This document shows positions 27,205-36,065 of a DNA stretch of 64,000 nucleotides, piece after piece; position 1 is the first letter of the stretch, and the number at the start of each line of letters is the position of its first letter. This stretch comes from Saccharopolyspora dendranthemae (lineage in GTDB: Bacteria > Actinomycetota > Actinomycetes > Mycobacteriales > Pseudonocardiaceae). Position numbers and translations under genes: made by a program. The DNA is taken from assembly GCF_007829955.1 (NCBI RefSeq), contig NZ_VIWX01000002.1, forward strand, positions 434,001-498,000. Reading direction: 5' to 3'. The notes under the pieces are model-generated. The model saw nothing but the letters and a program-made list of their open reading frames with translations. It was not told the DNA's origin and searched no databases.

Positions 27205-27374
27205 GCAACAGCGCGAAACCGCCAGTGCCGGAGACCGAACAGGCGGTGACTACCGCCACTCGACAGAGCTGACGTCTCGAAGGCGACATAACATCCAATG
27301 TGAGCCGGTGGACGAGTCCTGATGAATGGTTGCTCCTACCAGCATCGCCGAGGGGCATCGGGAAGCCCAGAGTG

Positions 27375-27416
27375 GTCGCGGGCTCGGAGTGACTCCAGGC
27401 GCTCCGAGCCCGCGAC
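27375..27416. terminator. strong bidirectional hairpin terminator
   Basis: A perfect 15-base inverted repeat (GTCGCGGGCTCGGAG and its complement) with a 12-base loop. It lies six bases past the minus-strand methyltransferase stop and about 170 bases after phoU, between convergent genes. There is no long T run, as is common in high-GC actinomycetes. Confidence 0.75.
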
Positions 27417-27422
27417 GTCGTG

Positions 27423-28298
27423 TCAGTTGGTCCGCGTGGCGGTCAGCAGCTGCACTTGGCCCATGAGCGGCTCGATCCCGGCGGGCAGCGGCCTGCCATA
27501 GCTCTGCGCGCGTTCGGATGCGGTGTTCGCCGTGGTGGTCCAGCCTTCGTTGCGGAGGCGTTCGGCCGGATCCTGTCGTGGTGCGTCGTTGTAGAACAGT
27601 TCACGCGGGTCGATGCCGATGCGTTCGGACAGGGACTGGAACTTGGGGTCGTCCATCACGGCGTCCATGGACTGGGCGACGTGTTCCACGGCAACGCGGC
27701 TACCGGGCGCCGAGAGCTTCTGGATGTCGGCGAACAGCGCCTCCTCCGCTGCCGCGGGGAGATAGGGCAGGAGTCCCTCAGCCAGCCACGCAGTGGGAAG
27801 GTTGGGGTCGAAGCCGGCCTGGATCAGCGCTGTGGGCCAGTCGTGCCGGAGATCGACACCGATGACGGTGCGCCTGCCGCGGGATGCTCCGGTGGTCTGG
27901 TGCCGGGACAGCACGTCGTCCTTGAACTCGAGCACTGCGGGCTGGTCGATCTCGTACACAGCGGCGTTCTCGGGCCACGCCAGTCGCAGCGCGCGCGTGT
28001 CGAGCCCAGCCGCCAGCACCACAGCTTGCCGCACACCAGCCGTCGAAGCGTCGGTGAAGAACTCGTCGAAGAACCGGGACCGGACGCCGATGTAGGTGGC
28101 CTGCTCCCGCCAGATCTCGTCCCCGAGGAAGTCGGCGGGCAACGTGTCCGCAGGTACCTCGTCGACGAAGGCCTGAGCGTAGGGGTCGTGCACGAGACCG
28201 TCCTCGCGAGAGGTTTCCACCGCGCGTCCCGCGGCCACGCCGAGTGCCGTCACTCCGACACTGGTCGCGATGTCCCACTCGTCGTTTTCCGCGCGCAT
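27423..28298 (-). CDS. class I SAM-dependent methyltransferase (TIGR00027/LCM-like)
   Basis: A 291-residue methyltransferase of the actinobacterial Ppm/LCM-like group. Signatures: D-P-Y-A-Q-A-F-V-D-E, V-R-S-R-F-F-D-E-F-F, the SAM motif V-V-L-A-A-G-L-D-T-R-A-L-R-L, E-I-D-Q-P-A-V-L-E-F-K and W-L-A-E-G-L-L-P-Y-L. Mycobacteria and other actinomycetes carry many paralogues of unknown substrate. The ATG at 28298 is chosen; the open frame upstream lacks motifs. It follows the next gene by 46 bases, so the two are likely co-transcribed. Confidence 0.88.
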   Translation of the reverse strand: MRAENDEWDIATSVGVTALGVAAGRAVETSREDGLVHDPYAQAFVDEVPADTLPADFLGDEIWREQATYIGVRSRFFDEFFTDASTAGVRQAVVLAAGLDTRALRLAWPENAAVYEIDQPAVLEFKDDVLSRHQTTGASRGRRTVIGVDLRHDWPTALIQAGFDPNLPTAWLAEGLLPYLPAAAEEALFADIQKLSAPGSRVAVEHVAQSMDAVMDDPKFQSLSERIGIDPRELFYNDAPRQDPAERLRNEGWTTTANTASERAQSYGRPLPAGIEPLMGQVQLLTATRTN

Positions 28299-28344
28299 CA
28301 ATGCACCTTCCGTTGTTGGGGTGATCGCCTCTGCTGCCGCGGGC

Positions 28345-28569
28345 TCAGCGCCGGGTGGCGCGCAGCGGCCAGATCGGGAGCAGCACGCGACCGCTGTCAT
28401 CGACCTTGGCGCCGTCCACATTGACCTCGAAGCCCATCTCCCGGGTGGTTTCCGGGTCGAGCTTCTGCAAGACGTCCGGTGTGAAGGCGCTCGTGTAGTG
28501 GTCGGCGGTGATGTCCCAGTGCTGCGCGAGATTCGCCCGCAGGTCGTCCGGTGCGACCACCACCGGCAT
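28345..28569 (-). CDS. small hypothetical protein
   Basis: A protein of about 74 residues (MPVVVAPDDLRANLAQHWDI at the start; 81 residues if a GTG at 28590 is used). It is acidic, with D-V-L-Q-K-L-D-P-E-T-T-R-E-M-G-F and a C-terminal V-L-L-P-I-W-P-L-R. No known domain. Position and spacing suggest an operon with the downstream methyltransferase. Confidence 0.55.
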   Translation of the reverse strand: MPVVVAPDDLRANLAQHWDITADHYTSAFTPDVLQKLDPETTREMGFEVNVDGAKVDDSGRVLLPIWPLRATRR

Positions 28570-28743
28570 GCGGAATCCTGCGGATTCCACGTCCGCGCCA
28601 CAGCACCGGGCAGTGCCGCACGTGCAGCTGCGCGCGGCCCAGCGCGGCCGGGCCGGTTGCAGGCGAACGTGATGCGCTGGAGGTGATCGGCCGTGCTGGG
28701 TGGGCAGCGACCAGCAGCTGGGCCGTCGAGCGAGTCCGGAGTG

Positions 28744-29274
28744 TCACGACGGGTTGTGTCCGCGCGCGCCGTACACCTGCGTGGCTACCTCGTGGTGGAG
28801 GTCTTCGAGTTCGGTGAGCTGTTGCTGGGCGCGATCGAGCAGCGTTCGCAGGTGTTGCGCGTCGAGGTCGGTTTCCCGCTCGGCAGCCGCGAGGAGGGTG
28901 CGCCAGGCGCTCGCCTTGCCCTGCACTCCCAAGTAGAGGGCTTCGATCTCGATCAACGCGCTCAACGGGGAGCGTCGGAACACTCCTGCGTTCGGTTTGA
29001 ACCGGCCCGCCTTTTCGCCCAACCACGCCGCGAACACCTTGTAGTGCGCAGGTTTCGCACCGAGCGTGGCCATGATCTCCTGCAGGCTTCGGCGATCTGC
29101 ACGGACTTCTTCGGTCAGCGCCCTGACGCGCGCCGAGATATCGGGTGTTCGTCCCTGATTGGCGCGCGCGGCGCGAGCGGCCAGCTCCACGCCACCGGTG
29201 GCACCGGCGAGGTGGTCGTTGAGGTAGATCGACAGCAACCTCCGCTGCGAGACGTTCGCCGGTGGTGTGTCCAT
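28744..29274 (-). CDS. helical hypothetical protein (ferritin-like appearance)
   Basis: A 176-residue, mostly alpha-helical protein. It has L-S-I-Y-L-N-D-H-L-A-G-A-T-G-G-V-E-L near the N-terminus, a middle E-E-V-R-A-D-R-R-S-L-Q-E-I-M, and E-T-D-L-D-A-Q-H-L-R near the end. The pattern recalls DUF892/ferritin-like helical bundles, but metal ligands are not certain. The ATG at 29274 follows GAAGGGG; the open frame to 29376 is longer but motif-free. Function unknown. Confidence 0.65.
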   Translation of the reverse strand: MDTPPANVSQRRLLSIYLNDHLAGATGGVELAARAARANQGRTPDISARVRALTEEVRADRRSLQEIMATLGAKPAHYKVFAAWLGEKAGRFKPNAGVFRRSPLSALIEIEALYLGVQGKASAWRTLLAAAERETDLDAQHLRTLLDRAQQQLTELEDLHHEVATQVYGARGHNPS

Positions 29275-29372
29275 GAATGAGCCCCTTCTCAGCCGGTGAG
29301 GGTCTGACCTTGAAGAACGTGCTGTCGCTACCACGTGTGTGATGTGCTCAGCGTGGGTCCCATACGGCCCGG

Positions 29373-30170
29373 TCATGATCTGGCGGTACCCGGGGCGCTG
29401 AGCCGGCGGTGGATCGCGGCCATCAGCCGCTCGGGCATGATTCGCGAGATCGCGACCTGCACCCGGTTGCTGCGCGAGCCGGCGACCACGGAGTCGCGGC
29501 CGGCGACCATCGCGGCGTAACCCTGACGCGCGACGGTCACGGCGCTGTCCTTGGGGCCGGCCCCGATCTTGGTGTCTCGCATCCGGGCTCGGTTGAAGAA
29601 CTCGGTATCAGTGGGGCCGGGCAGCAAGGCGGTGACAGTCACGCCGGTTCCGCGCAGCTCCTCGCGCAACGCCTGCGCGAAGGACTGCACGAACGCCTTC
29701 GAGGCGTTGTAGACGGAGAGGAAGGGCCCGGGTGCGGTCGCCGCGATCGAGGAGGTGAACAGCACCCGGCCGTGGCCTTGCTCGACCATTCGGGGAACGA
29801 GCAACTTCGCCAGGTGCACCGTGGAGCGCACGTTGAGGTCGACCACTCGCAATTGATCGTCGAGGGCGGTCTCGCCCGCGAAGGACCCGCCGGAGCCGAC
29901 GCCGGCGTTGAGCACCACTACGTCGATCGGTCGCCCGGTCGCGGCGGCCCGCCCGGCGAGCTCTTCGACGCCACCGCGCTCGGTGAGGTCGACCTGCACG
30001 GTCTCCACGTTCGCGCCGATCCGCTCCATCTGGCGCGCGGTGTCGTGTACCTGGGCGTTCTCCGCGGTCAGCAGGATGTCGTGGCCGTCCTGTGCGAGGC
30101 ACCGCGCCAACTCCCGCCCGATGCCGGTCGATGCGCCGGTCACCAGGGCCATCGGAGTGCGAGTGTCCAC
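29373..30170 (-). CDS. short-chain dehydrogenase/reductase (SDR)
   Basis: A 265-residue classical SDR. The cofactor motif is T-G-A-S-T-G-I-G (residues ~10-17), with L-N-A-G-V-G-S-G-G, F-T-S-S-I-A-A-T and the catalytic Y-N-A-S-K. The GTG at 30170 has GGGAGGAAGAC directly upstream, which decides the start against 30239. It would reduce or oxidise a carbonyl/alcohol with NAD(P). The C-terminal extension (V-Q-V-A-I-S-R-I-M-P-E-R) resembles YdfG/DltE-type SDRs. Substrate unknown. Confidence 0.85.
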   Translation of the reverse strand: MDTRTPMALVTGASTGIGRELARCLAQDGHDILLTAENAQVHDTARQMERIGANVETVQVDLTERGGVEELAGRAAATGRPIDVVVLNAGVGSGGSFAGETALDDQLRVVDLNVRSTVHLAKLLVPRMVEQGHGRVLFTSSIAATAPGPFLSVYNASKAFVQSFAQALREELRGTGVTVTALLPGPTDTEFFNRARMRDTKIGAGPKDSAVTVARQGYAAMVAGRDSVVAGSRSNRVQVAISRIMPERLMAAIHRRLSAPGTARS

Positions 30171-30308
30171 GTCTTCCTCCCAGGCGCTCGGCGAAAGGGG
30201 CCGTAATCCGGGTTGCCGTGGCCGTTGCGCCTCAAACACCTCGGAAGCCGAGCGGGCCGCGGTATCGGCTTGGACGAGCCGGAGGGACAGCCCTAGTACC
30301 AGTCATGG

Positions 30309-30334
30309 CTTATATAAGTGGGGAGTGCTATTCT
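30309..30334 (+). promoter_or_regulatory. leaderless promoter with a palindromic operator for the ArsR-like gene
   Basis: CTTATATAAG at 30309-30318 is a perfect ten-base palindrome, unusual in this GC-rich sequence. TATTCT at 30329-30334 is a good -10 element eight bases before the GTG start, so the transcript probably begins at or near the start codon. The palindrome overlaps the spacer/-35 zone, as expected for autorepression. Confidence 0.55.
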
Positions 30335-30341
30335 AGTCGCC

Positions 30342-30677
30342 GTGCACGCGTTCGACGTTCTCGGTGACCCGGTGCGACGCCGGGTTTTGGAACTGCTCGC
30401 CGATGGCGAGCAGTCCTCCGGCGCGATCACCGCCGCCGTCCAGGAGGAGTTCGGGATTTCCCAGCCGGGGGTCTCGCAGCATCTGCGCGTGTTACGGGAG
30501 CACGGGTTCGCCGTGGTCCGAGCGGAGGGCACCCGGCGGCTGTACGCGGTTGATACCGCGCCCCTGCAGGAGGTCGATGAGTGGTTGGCCCACTTCCGCA
30601 AGTTCTGGACGCAGCGCCTGGATGCGCTGGCGACCGAACTCGCCCGAGGCAAGCGCGAACGAAGGAAAGCACCATGA
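30342..30677 (+). CDS. ArsR-family HTH regulator
   Basis: A 111-residue winged-helix regulator. It starts V-H-A-F-D-V-L-G-D-P-V-R-R-R-V-L-E-L-L, has the recognition helix S-Q-P-G-V-S-Q-H-L-R-V-L, and ends in the wing R-L-Y-A-V-D. No cysteine metal site is seen, so it is not a typical arsenic sensor. Its stop overlaps the SRPBCC start (ATGA). Such ArsR-SRPBCC pairs are common in actinobacteria. The GTG start fits a leaderless promoter. Confidence 0.88.
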   Translation: MHAFDVLGDPVRRRVLELLADGEQSSGAITAAVQEEFGISQPGVSQHLRVLREHGFAVVRAEGTRRLYAVDTAPLQEVDEWLAHFRKFWTQRLDALATELARGKRERRKAP

Positions 30678-31309
30678 ACGACATCGTGGACAGGATCAAC
30701 GTCGTCCACCGGGAACTGGGCGCAAAGAACATCCCCGCCGGTGAGGGCAAAGTCGTGCTGCTGCGGCGCAGCTACGACACGACGATCGACGACGTCTGGG
30801 ACGCCTGCACGGACCCGGAACGGCTCAAGCGCTGGTTCCTGCCGGTCACCGGCGAACTCCGAGTCGGTGGGACGTACCAACTCGAGGGCAACGCGTGGGG
30901 TGAGATCCTGCGCTGCGAGCCGCCGAGCCTGCTGAAGGTGACGTGGATCCTCGGTGAGAACACCTCGGAGAAGGACATCTCCGAGGTGGAGATCCGGTTG
31001 ACCACGGGGGGCGATGGTGCGGCGGTCCTCGAGCTCGAGCACGCTGCGGTCGTCGACCCTGATTTCTGGGGCAGGTTCGGACCGGGCGCGGTCGGTGTCG
31101 GCTGGGACACCGGCCTGTACGGACTGGCCGAGTACCTGGGCGGCGAGGACTTCGAGGAGAACGCGTGGCAGCACACGCCCGAGGCCAAGGACTTCCTGAC
31201 GCGCAGCAGTCAAGCCTGGGGAGAGGCCCACCTCGCTTCGGGCGCCAGCCCGGACGTGGTGGCTGCCGCGGTCGAGGCCACGACGAACTTCTACGCACCC
31301 ACGTCTTAA
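30674..31309 (+). CDS. SRPBCC/AHSA1 family protein
   Basis: A 211-residue Bet v 1-like protein of the AHSA1 type: V-W-D-A-C-T-D-P-E-R-L-K-R-W-F-L-P, then G-G-T-Y-Q-L-E-G-N-A-W-G-E-I-L, and W-D-T-G-L-Y-G-L-A. It is translated with the overlapping ArsR gene. Members bind hydrophobic ligands or aid stress responses. The ligand here is unknown, and the regulator may respond to the same compound. Confidence 0.88.
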   Translation: MNDIVDRINVVHRELGAKNIPAGEGKVVLLRRSYDTTIDDVWDACTDPERLKRWFLPVTGELRVGGTYQLEGNAWGEILRCEPPSLLKVTWILGENTSEKDISEVEIRLTTGGDGAAVLELEHAAVVDPDFWGRFGPGAVGVGWDTGLYGLAEYLGGEDFEENAWQHTPEAKDFLTRSSQAWGEAHLASGASPDVVAAAVEATTNFYAPTS

Positions 31310-31358
31310 GCGACGAGGTCACTGCGGCGCGCTCTGCAGCAGGTGTTGGCCGACCAGG

Positions 31359-32837
31359 TCATGGTGCGCTTGAAATCAGGGCCTCGATCGCGTCATCGGC
31401 GGAGCGAGCGATTGAGCTCGTCGTGTCGATCCGGATCGCCTCCGGCCATTCGTCGGTGTCGCCGCGAAGCGACTGGGCTACGCGCTCATCGGCGTCCGAG
31501 GCCGTGCGGTGACGGTGGCGGAGGCGTTCGGCAGTGGTCGTGCTCGGGGCCGTGCACTGCAGGGCGACCGCTGTGCTGCGCGTGCGCCGGGCCGCGTCGA
31601 CTGCGAGTTCTCGATGCTGTTCCCGCGACCACGAAGCGTCCAGCACGACGGATTCGCCGTGGGTGAGCAGCTCGGCTGCGCGGTCGGCGAGTTCCCGGTA
31701 GGTCCGATCGGTGTGTTCGGGAGCGTACAAACCGGACTGGTAATCCGCCGCGGCGGAGTCCGCGGAGGAGAGCCCCGCCAGCTCCTTCCTGACGCGATCG
31801 CTGGACAACGAGTGGAGGCCGAGGCGGGCGGCGACCTGTTCGCTGAGCGTGGTCTTCCCGGAACCGGGCGGACCTCCGATCATCACCAGCTGCGGTACTG
31901 CCCTCCGAATGTGGTCGGCGGCCAAGCGGAGGTGGTCGCGAGCGTCTGCCGCCGTCGCGTCGTCGCCTGGTGCGTGCTTGGCGCAAGCGACCTTCGTCCG
32001 AACCAGTGCGCGGTAAGCGGTGTAGAAATGGCCCAGCGACGTGGGAGCAACATCGCCGCTGTACTGTCCGTACCAGCCCAGGAATCTTTGCGCGAGGTCG
32101 GGAGCTCCGCGATACTCCAAGTCCATCGCGAGGCAGGCGGCGTCGTCCCAGGCGTCCAGCCGGCGCAGCTTGTCGTCGAACTCGAGGCAGTCGAGGATCC
32201 GCGGGCCGTCGTCGAGGCAGAAGATGTCCTCCGACAGCAGGTCCCCATGTCCATCGACGATGCGGCCGGCGTGGACGCGCCGCTCCAGCAGTGGCGCTCG
32301 TCCGTCCAGGAAATCGCGACCGCGGTCGGCGATCCCGCCGAGCATTTCCGCATCTAGCAGCCCGGTACCGAAATCCCGCAATCCGGCGATGTTGTCGTCC
32401 CAGCGCTGCATCACCGCATTCGGAGAGCCTTCCGCTGAAACCGGTTCATCGCGCTCCGCGCGGACGTGGAAATCCGCCAGCTCCTCGGCGATCTCACGAA
32501 CCGCGCCATCAACCGGAGATCCGGTTTCGACGAGTGCGGCCAATGACCGCTCCTCCGGCATGCGGCGCATGACGAGCGCGTGGTCGCACGGGTCGTCGCC
32601 CGAGGGGCCGATGTCCACCAGGCCCAGGTACACGTCAGGGGCGAGGCGGCGATTGAGCTCCAGTTCGCGCCGGCACGCCCACAACCTCGCCTCCCGATCG
32701 CGGAAGTCCAAGAACCCCAGATCGATCGGCTTCTTCAGCTTGTACACGCGATCACCGATGAAGATCACAGCGCCGGCGTGGGTTTCGGCGGTGCTCACGT
32801 ACCGGTCCTGCGCGGACGTTCGGTTCTCCGTGCTCAC
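31359..32837 (-). CDS. aminoglycoside phosphotransferase-like / P-loop kinase fusion
   Basis: A 492-residue two-domain protein. Residues ~25-310 look like an APH-type kinase (V-Y-K-L-K-K-P near 32, V-D-G-H-G-D-L at ~195-200, C-L-E-F-D-D-K near 217-223). Residues ~317-490 are a zeta-toxin/gluconate kinase-like P-loop domain with Walker A G-G-P-P-G-S-G-K-T-T at 321-330. The GTG at 32837 follows GAGGAGGAGG, which overrides the longer frame to 33194. Such fusions are common and mostly uncharacterised. Resistance activity should not be assumed. Confidence 0.85.
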   Translation of the reverse strand: MSTENRTSAQDRYVSTAETHAGAVIFIGDRVYKLKKPIDLGFLDFRDREARLWACRRELELNRRLAPDVYLGLVDIGPSGDDPCDHALVMRRMPEERSLAALVETGSPVDGAVREIAEELADFHVRAERDEPVSAEGSPNAVMQRWDDNIAGLRDFGTGLLDAEMLGGIADRGRDFLDGRAPLLERRVHAGRIVDGHGDLLSEDIFCLDDGPRILDCLEFDDKLRRLDAWDDAACLAMDLEYRGAPDLAQRFLGWYGQYSGDVAPTSLGHFYTAYRALVRTKVACAKHAPGDDATAADARDHLRLAADHIRRAVPQLVMIGGPPGSGKTTLSEQVAARLGLHSLSSDRVRKELAGLSSADSAAADYQSGLYAPEHTDRTYRELADRAAELLTHGESVVLDASWSREQHRELAVDAARRTRSTAVALQCTAPSTTTAERLRHRHRTASDADERVAQSLRGDTDEWPEAIRIDTTSSIARSADDAIEALISSAP

Positions 32838-33066
32838 TACGACCTCCTCCTCGCTCCCGCGGAAAGCAGCCGATCTCGACGGGGCCAGGCCTTCGTGTGA
32901 CTGTTCGATCGCACGGCGTCGGTCGTAACGGTATTCCCCACCACGCCCGCGCTCACCCTCGCGCGCAGGGCTCGTAGCTGCGAGTTCCGCCAGACGTGAG
33001 CTGCGCAGCGCTGGGATCCCGTCGCGGCATGGTTTGCGAACGAGCGTGTCCGGGTAGAGCACGAGC

Positions 33067-34440
33067 GTGGCTATCGCGACGACGAACCCGAGCACTGGCG
33101 AACTGATCCGCGAATTCGACGCGTTGAACGACCGGCAGGTGCGGGAAGCTCTGGAACGTGCGACAGCGGCGTTCGAGGACTTTCGGCTCACCACGTTCGC
33201 GCAGCGCAGCCGATGGATGCACCGGGCCGGTGAGATTCTGGACGAGGAAGCTCAGGAGCTGGGTGAGCTCGCGACGCTGGAGATGGGGAAGACCATCACA
33301 GCCGCGGTGGCCGAGGTGCGCAAGTCCGCCGCCGGGTGCCGCTACTACGCCGAGCAGGCCGAGCGGATGCTCGCCGACGAGTCCTGGCCCATCGAGGGCG
33401 ATGCGGTGTTCACCCGTTACGAGCCGCTCGGCCCCGTCCTGGCGGTCATGCCCTGGAACTTCCCGTACTGGCAGGTCTTCCGCTTCGCCGCGCCCGCGCT
33501 GATGGCGGGCAACGTCGGGTTGCTCAAGCACGCTTCGAACGTGCCGCAGGTGGCGCTGGCGATCGAAGACGTTCTGCGCCGAGCCGGGTTTCCCGACGGT
33601 GTGTTCCAGACGTTGTTGGTTCCGTCCAGCGCCGTGGAGGGACTCATCGAGGATGAGCGCGTGCGCGCGGTGACGCTGACGGGAAGTGAGGGAGCCGGCC
33701 GTCAAGTCGGGGCGGCCGCGGGCCGCAGCATCAAGACCAGCGTTCTGGAACTCGGCGGTAGTGACGCCTTCATCGTGATGCCCTCGGCCGACCTGGACGA
33801 CGCCGTGAACAACGCTGTGGCGTCGAGGCTGCTGAACAACGGGCAATCCTGCATCAACGCCAAGCGCTTCGTGGTGCACGACGACGTCGCCGGGGAGTTC
33901 ACGCGCCTGTTCGTCGAACGGATGGAGGCGCTTCGAACCGGTGACCCGACCGACTCCGGCACCGACCTGGGCCCGCTGTCCTCCGCTGAGGCCGTGGACA
34001 CACTCGACCAGCAGGTCCGCGACACCGAGGCGGCCGGGGGCCGGGTGCTCGCCGGTGGCAAGCCGCTCGGCGGGCCGGGGTTCTACTACCCGCCGACCGT
34101 GATCACCGACATCCCAGACGGCTCTCCCGCGCACCGGGAGGAGTTCTTCGGCCCGGTCGCGCTGCTGTGGCGGGCCGCTGACATCGACGAGGCCATCCGC
34201 ATCGCCAACGACTCCCGATTCGGCCTCGGTGGCAGCGCCTGGACCAGGGACCGCGAAGAGCAGCTGCGATTCGTGAACGAGGTCGAGACCGGGATGATGT
34301 ACATCAACAAGATGACCACCTCCACGCCCGAAGTTCCCTTCGGCGGAGCGAAGGACTCCGGCTACGGACGTGAACTCGCCGAATTCGGCACTCGGGCGTT
34401 CGTCAACGCCAAAACGGTGTGGATCAGCGAGCAGCGCTAG
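33067..34440 (+). CDS. NAD(P)-dependent succinate-semialdehyde dehydrogenase paralogue
   Basis: A 457-residue aldehyde dehydrogenase of the GabD/SSADH type. Catalytic Cys262 is in N-N-G-Q-S-C-I and Glu228 in V-L-E-L-G-G-S-D; L-T-G-S-E and P-W-N-F-P are conserved. It shares the shorter SSADH architecture (~460 residues) with the gene at 14117. GTG start at 33067; the ribosome binding site is weak. No GABA transaminase is adjacent. Confidence 0.9.
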   Translation: MAIATTNPSTGELIREFDALNDRQVREALERATAAFEDFRLTTFAQRSRWMHRAGEILDEEAQELGELATLEMGKTITAAVAEVRKSAAGCRYYAEQAERMLADESWPIEGDAVFTRYEPLGPVLAVMPWNFPYWQVFRFAAPALMAGNVGLLKHASNVPQVALAIEDVLRRAGFPDGVFQTLLVPSSAVEGLIEDERVRAVTLTGSEGAGRQVGAAAGRSIKTSVLELGGSDAFIVMPSADLDDAVNNAVASRLLNNGQSCINAKRFVVHDDVAGEFTRLFVERMEALRTGDPTDSGTDLGPLSSAEAVDTLDQQVRDTEAAGGRVLAGGKPLGGPGFYYPPTVITDIPDGSPAHREEFFGPVALLWRAADIDEAIRIANDSRFGLGGSAWTRDREEQLRFVNEVETGMMYINKMTTSTPEVPFGGAKDSGYGRELAEFGTRAFVNAKTVWISEQR

Positions 34441-34548
34441 TGACAGGTGTGCTTCGCCGAGCACGCGAGGAGAACCCGATCCAGCGGATCGGCCGGACAG
34501 CAACCGCGACGAATCCGTGTGCGCGGTTACCAGGACGCACGTCGGCTT

Positions 34549-34959
34549 CTACTGGTGGGACGTCGTGATGTGGACCGTGGTGGTGACGCCGGCTTCCTCG
34601 GCGAGGACGGTGCAGTAGGCGGCGGCATAGGCGTGGCTGACCAACACCGATGCGGGCTCTCCAGCTACGGGCGGGCGGGGTTCTGCGTGCCGGGAGCCGA
34701 GTACGAAGTCCTGGCGGACGCCCGTGCCGGCATCGGTCAGCGTGGCGTGGCGGTTCTGGACCAACCAGGCGGCTACGGGTGAATCAGCGGGCTCGATGTG
34801 CACGCTGGCTTGGCCCTCGCGACTGAGTTGCCACGCCGAGCAACGCTTCATCAAGTCGCCTGCGGCCCACCGGCCAGCGGCGCAAGCCGCCCGATGTAGA
34901 TCCTCCCATTCATCGCAGGGCTGCGGCATCTCCGGCGCTTCCGGAATCATGCTGGTCAT
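34549..34959 (-). CDS. hypothetical soluble protein
   Basis: A 136-residue protein, start MTSMIPEAPEMPQ at 34959 with GAGGAG about ten bases upstream. It includes E-D-L-H-R-A-A-C-A-A-G-R-W-A-A-G-D and S-H-A-Y-A-A-A-Y-C-T-V-L-A-E-E-A-G-V. No known domain. The frame stays open upstream to 35193, but the strong internal ribosome binding site argues for the shorter form. Confidence 0.6.
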   Translation of the reverse strand: MTSMIPEAPEMPQPCDEWEDLHRAACAAGRWAAGDLMKRCSAWQLSREGQASVHIEPADSPVAAWLVQNRHATLTDAGTGVRQDFVLGSRHAEPRPPVAGEPASVLVSHAYAAAYCTVLAEEAGVTTTVHITTSHQ

Positions 34960-35345
34960 TCCCGTCTCCTCCTCACTGCGAGGCGCGTTCGCGAAAGGGA
35001 AGCCCAAGACGAGCTCGACTCTCGGCTGTCTCCTGCCACGAGAATTCCCAAGCCGGAGCACGTGAAACCTGTCCGGGCGGGCCGGCGGCGAAGCATCGAC
35101 CCCGACGTCGTGCTCTGCTCGGACCCGCGCTGTTCCCACGCGTTCGGTGAGGAGTGGGGTTGCTGGTTCGGTGCTGCGGGCGTCGTCGATCACGACGCTT
35201 CGTCACTGGGACGAAAACCCTTCTGCCGTCGGGAGTGACGCGTTCACGCAGGCGATTCACCACGTCGTCGAGCAGGTCTCCGGATTTCCAGCCGCGATCG
35301 GCTTGTGCTGAGCGCTCTGCACCGCAGCGGATCGCACCGGGCTGG
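34960..35345. other. 386-base region, possible decayed coding sequence
   Basis: Two minus frames (around 35195-35290 and 34960-35193) have coding-like stretches such as L-L-D-D-V-V-N-R-L-R-E-R-V-T-P-D-G-R and P-L-L-T-E-R-V-G-T-A-R-V-R-A-E-H-D-V. They might be one gene split by a frame change, but I recognise no family. Otherwise nothing seen. Confidence 0.3.
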
Positions 35346-36065
35346 TCAGCCGGGGTGGTCGAGGCGGAGGTGAACGCCGCCGAACCGGTGCGCAACCATG
35401 CCGGACGGAGCCAGAACGACGCTGTCCGCCTCGCGTGCCGGGCCCGGCGCACGACCCTCCAGGCTCTCCGTGACGAGTCGATCCATCCGCGCGGCGCAGT
35501 GGCGGTAGAAGCGCAGCTGCGTGCTCCTGCCGAACGCGGCCCAGCCCAGTCGCGTCAGGGGGGCCAAGCCGGGGGAGTGCTGTGAGTAGCCGGAAACGAG
35601 GAACTCCACGCGGCCCGAGGTGGGGTGCTTGATCACCAGGTAGCTCATCTTCCCGCGTTCTATGTGCCCTTCGAGGGTTTCGTACGACCAGCCCCACACC
35701 CGCTCGGGGCTGGACTCGTCGAGCACCTCGGTAACGCGCACACCCATGTGGAACCGCAGCCCGTAGAAGGCGCCTTCCAACAGCATGTCCCGGCCCAGCA
35801 GCGGGGAATCGCGCCGGTAGATCGCACGAATCCGACGGGGAACGGCGAACTCGTAGTCGCGGACCAGCCGGCAGGCCGTCTCCCAGACACCGCCGGGCTC
35901 GGGTGGGCCGGGTTCTTCCGAGCCGAGGGAACGGCGGTGGGCATCGAAGTTCCAGGCCGGCTCGCGCACCTCCGCGGCCGAGTAGTTGACCTGTCGTCGT
36001 CCCAGGTCCTCCAGTGCCGCGAGGTGATCCACCCCGGCGAGCAGGTCACCCCGCGAGCCGGTCAC
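35346..36065 (-). CDS. DUF1990 family protein
   Basis: A 239-residue DUF1990 protein: V-N-Y-S-A-A-E-V-R near residue 27, then R-G-K-M-S-Y-L-V-I-K-H-P-T-S-G-R-V and F-L-V-S-G-Y-S-Q-H-S-P-G near the end, with the final helix R-F-Y-R-H-C-A-A-R-M-D. The fold is related to SRPBCC lipid binders. The GTG at 36065 overlaps the stop of the upstream small membrane gene (GTGA), implying coupled translation. Function unknown; often linked to stress or envelope genes. Confidence 0.8.
   Translation of the reverse strand: MTGSRGDLLAGVDHLAALEDLGRRQVNYSAAEVREPAWNFDAHRRSLGSEEPGPPEPGGVWETACRLVRDYEFAVPRRIRAIYRRDSPLLGRDMLLEGAFYGLRFHMGVRVTEVLDESSPERVWGWSYETLEGHIERGKMSYLVIKHPTSGRVEFLVSGYSQHSPGLAPLTRLGWAAFGRSTQLRFYRHCAARMDRLVTESLEGRAPGPAREADSVVLAPSGMVAHRFGGVHLRLDHPG

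Noticed and set aside
35660..36049. Alternative minus frame inside the DUF1990 gene
   Set aside because: Overlaps a recognised DUF1990 domain in another frame and has no motif of its own.
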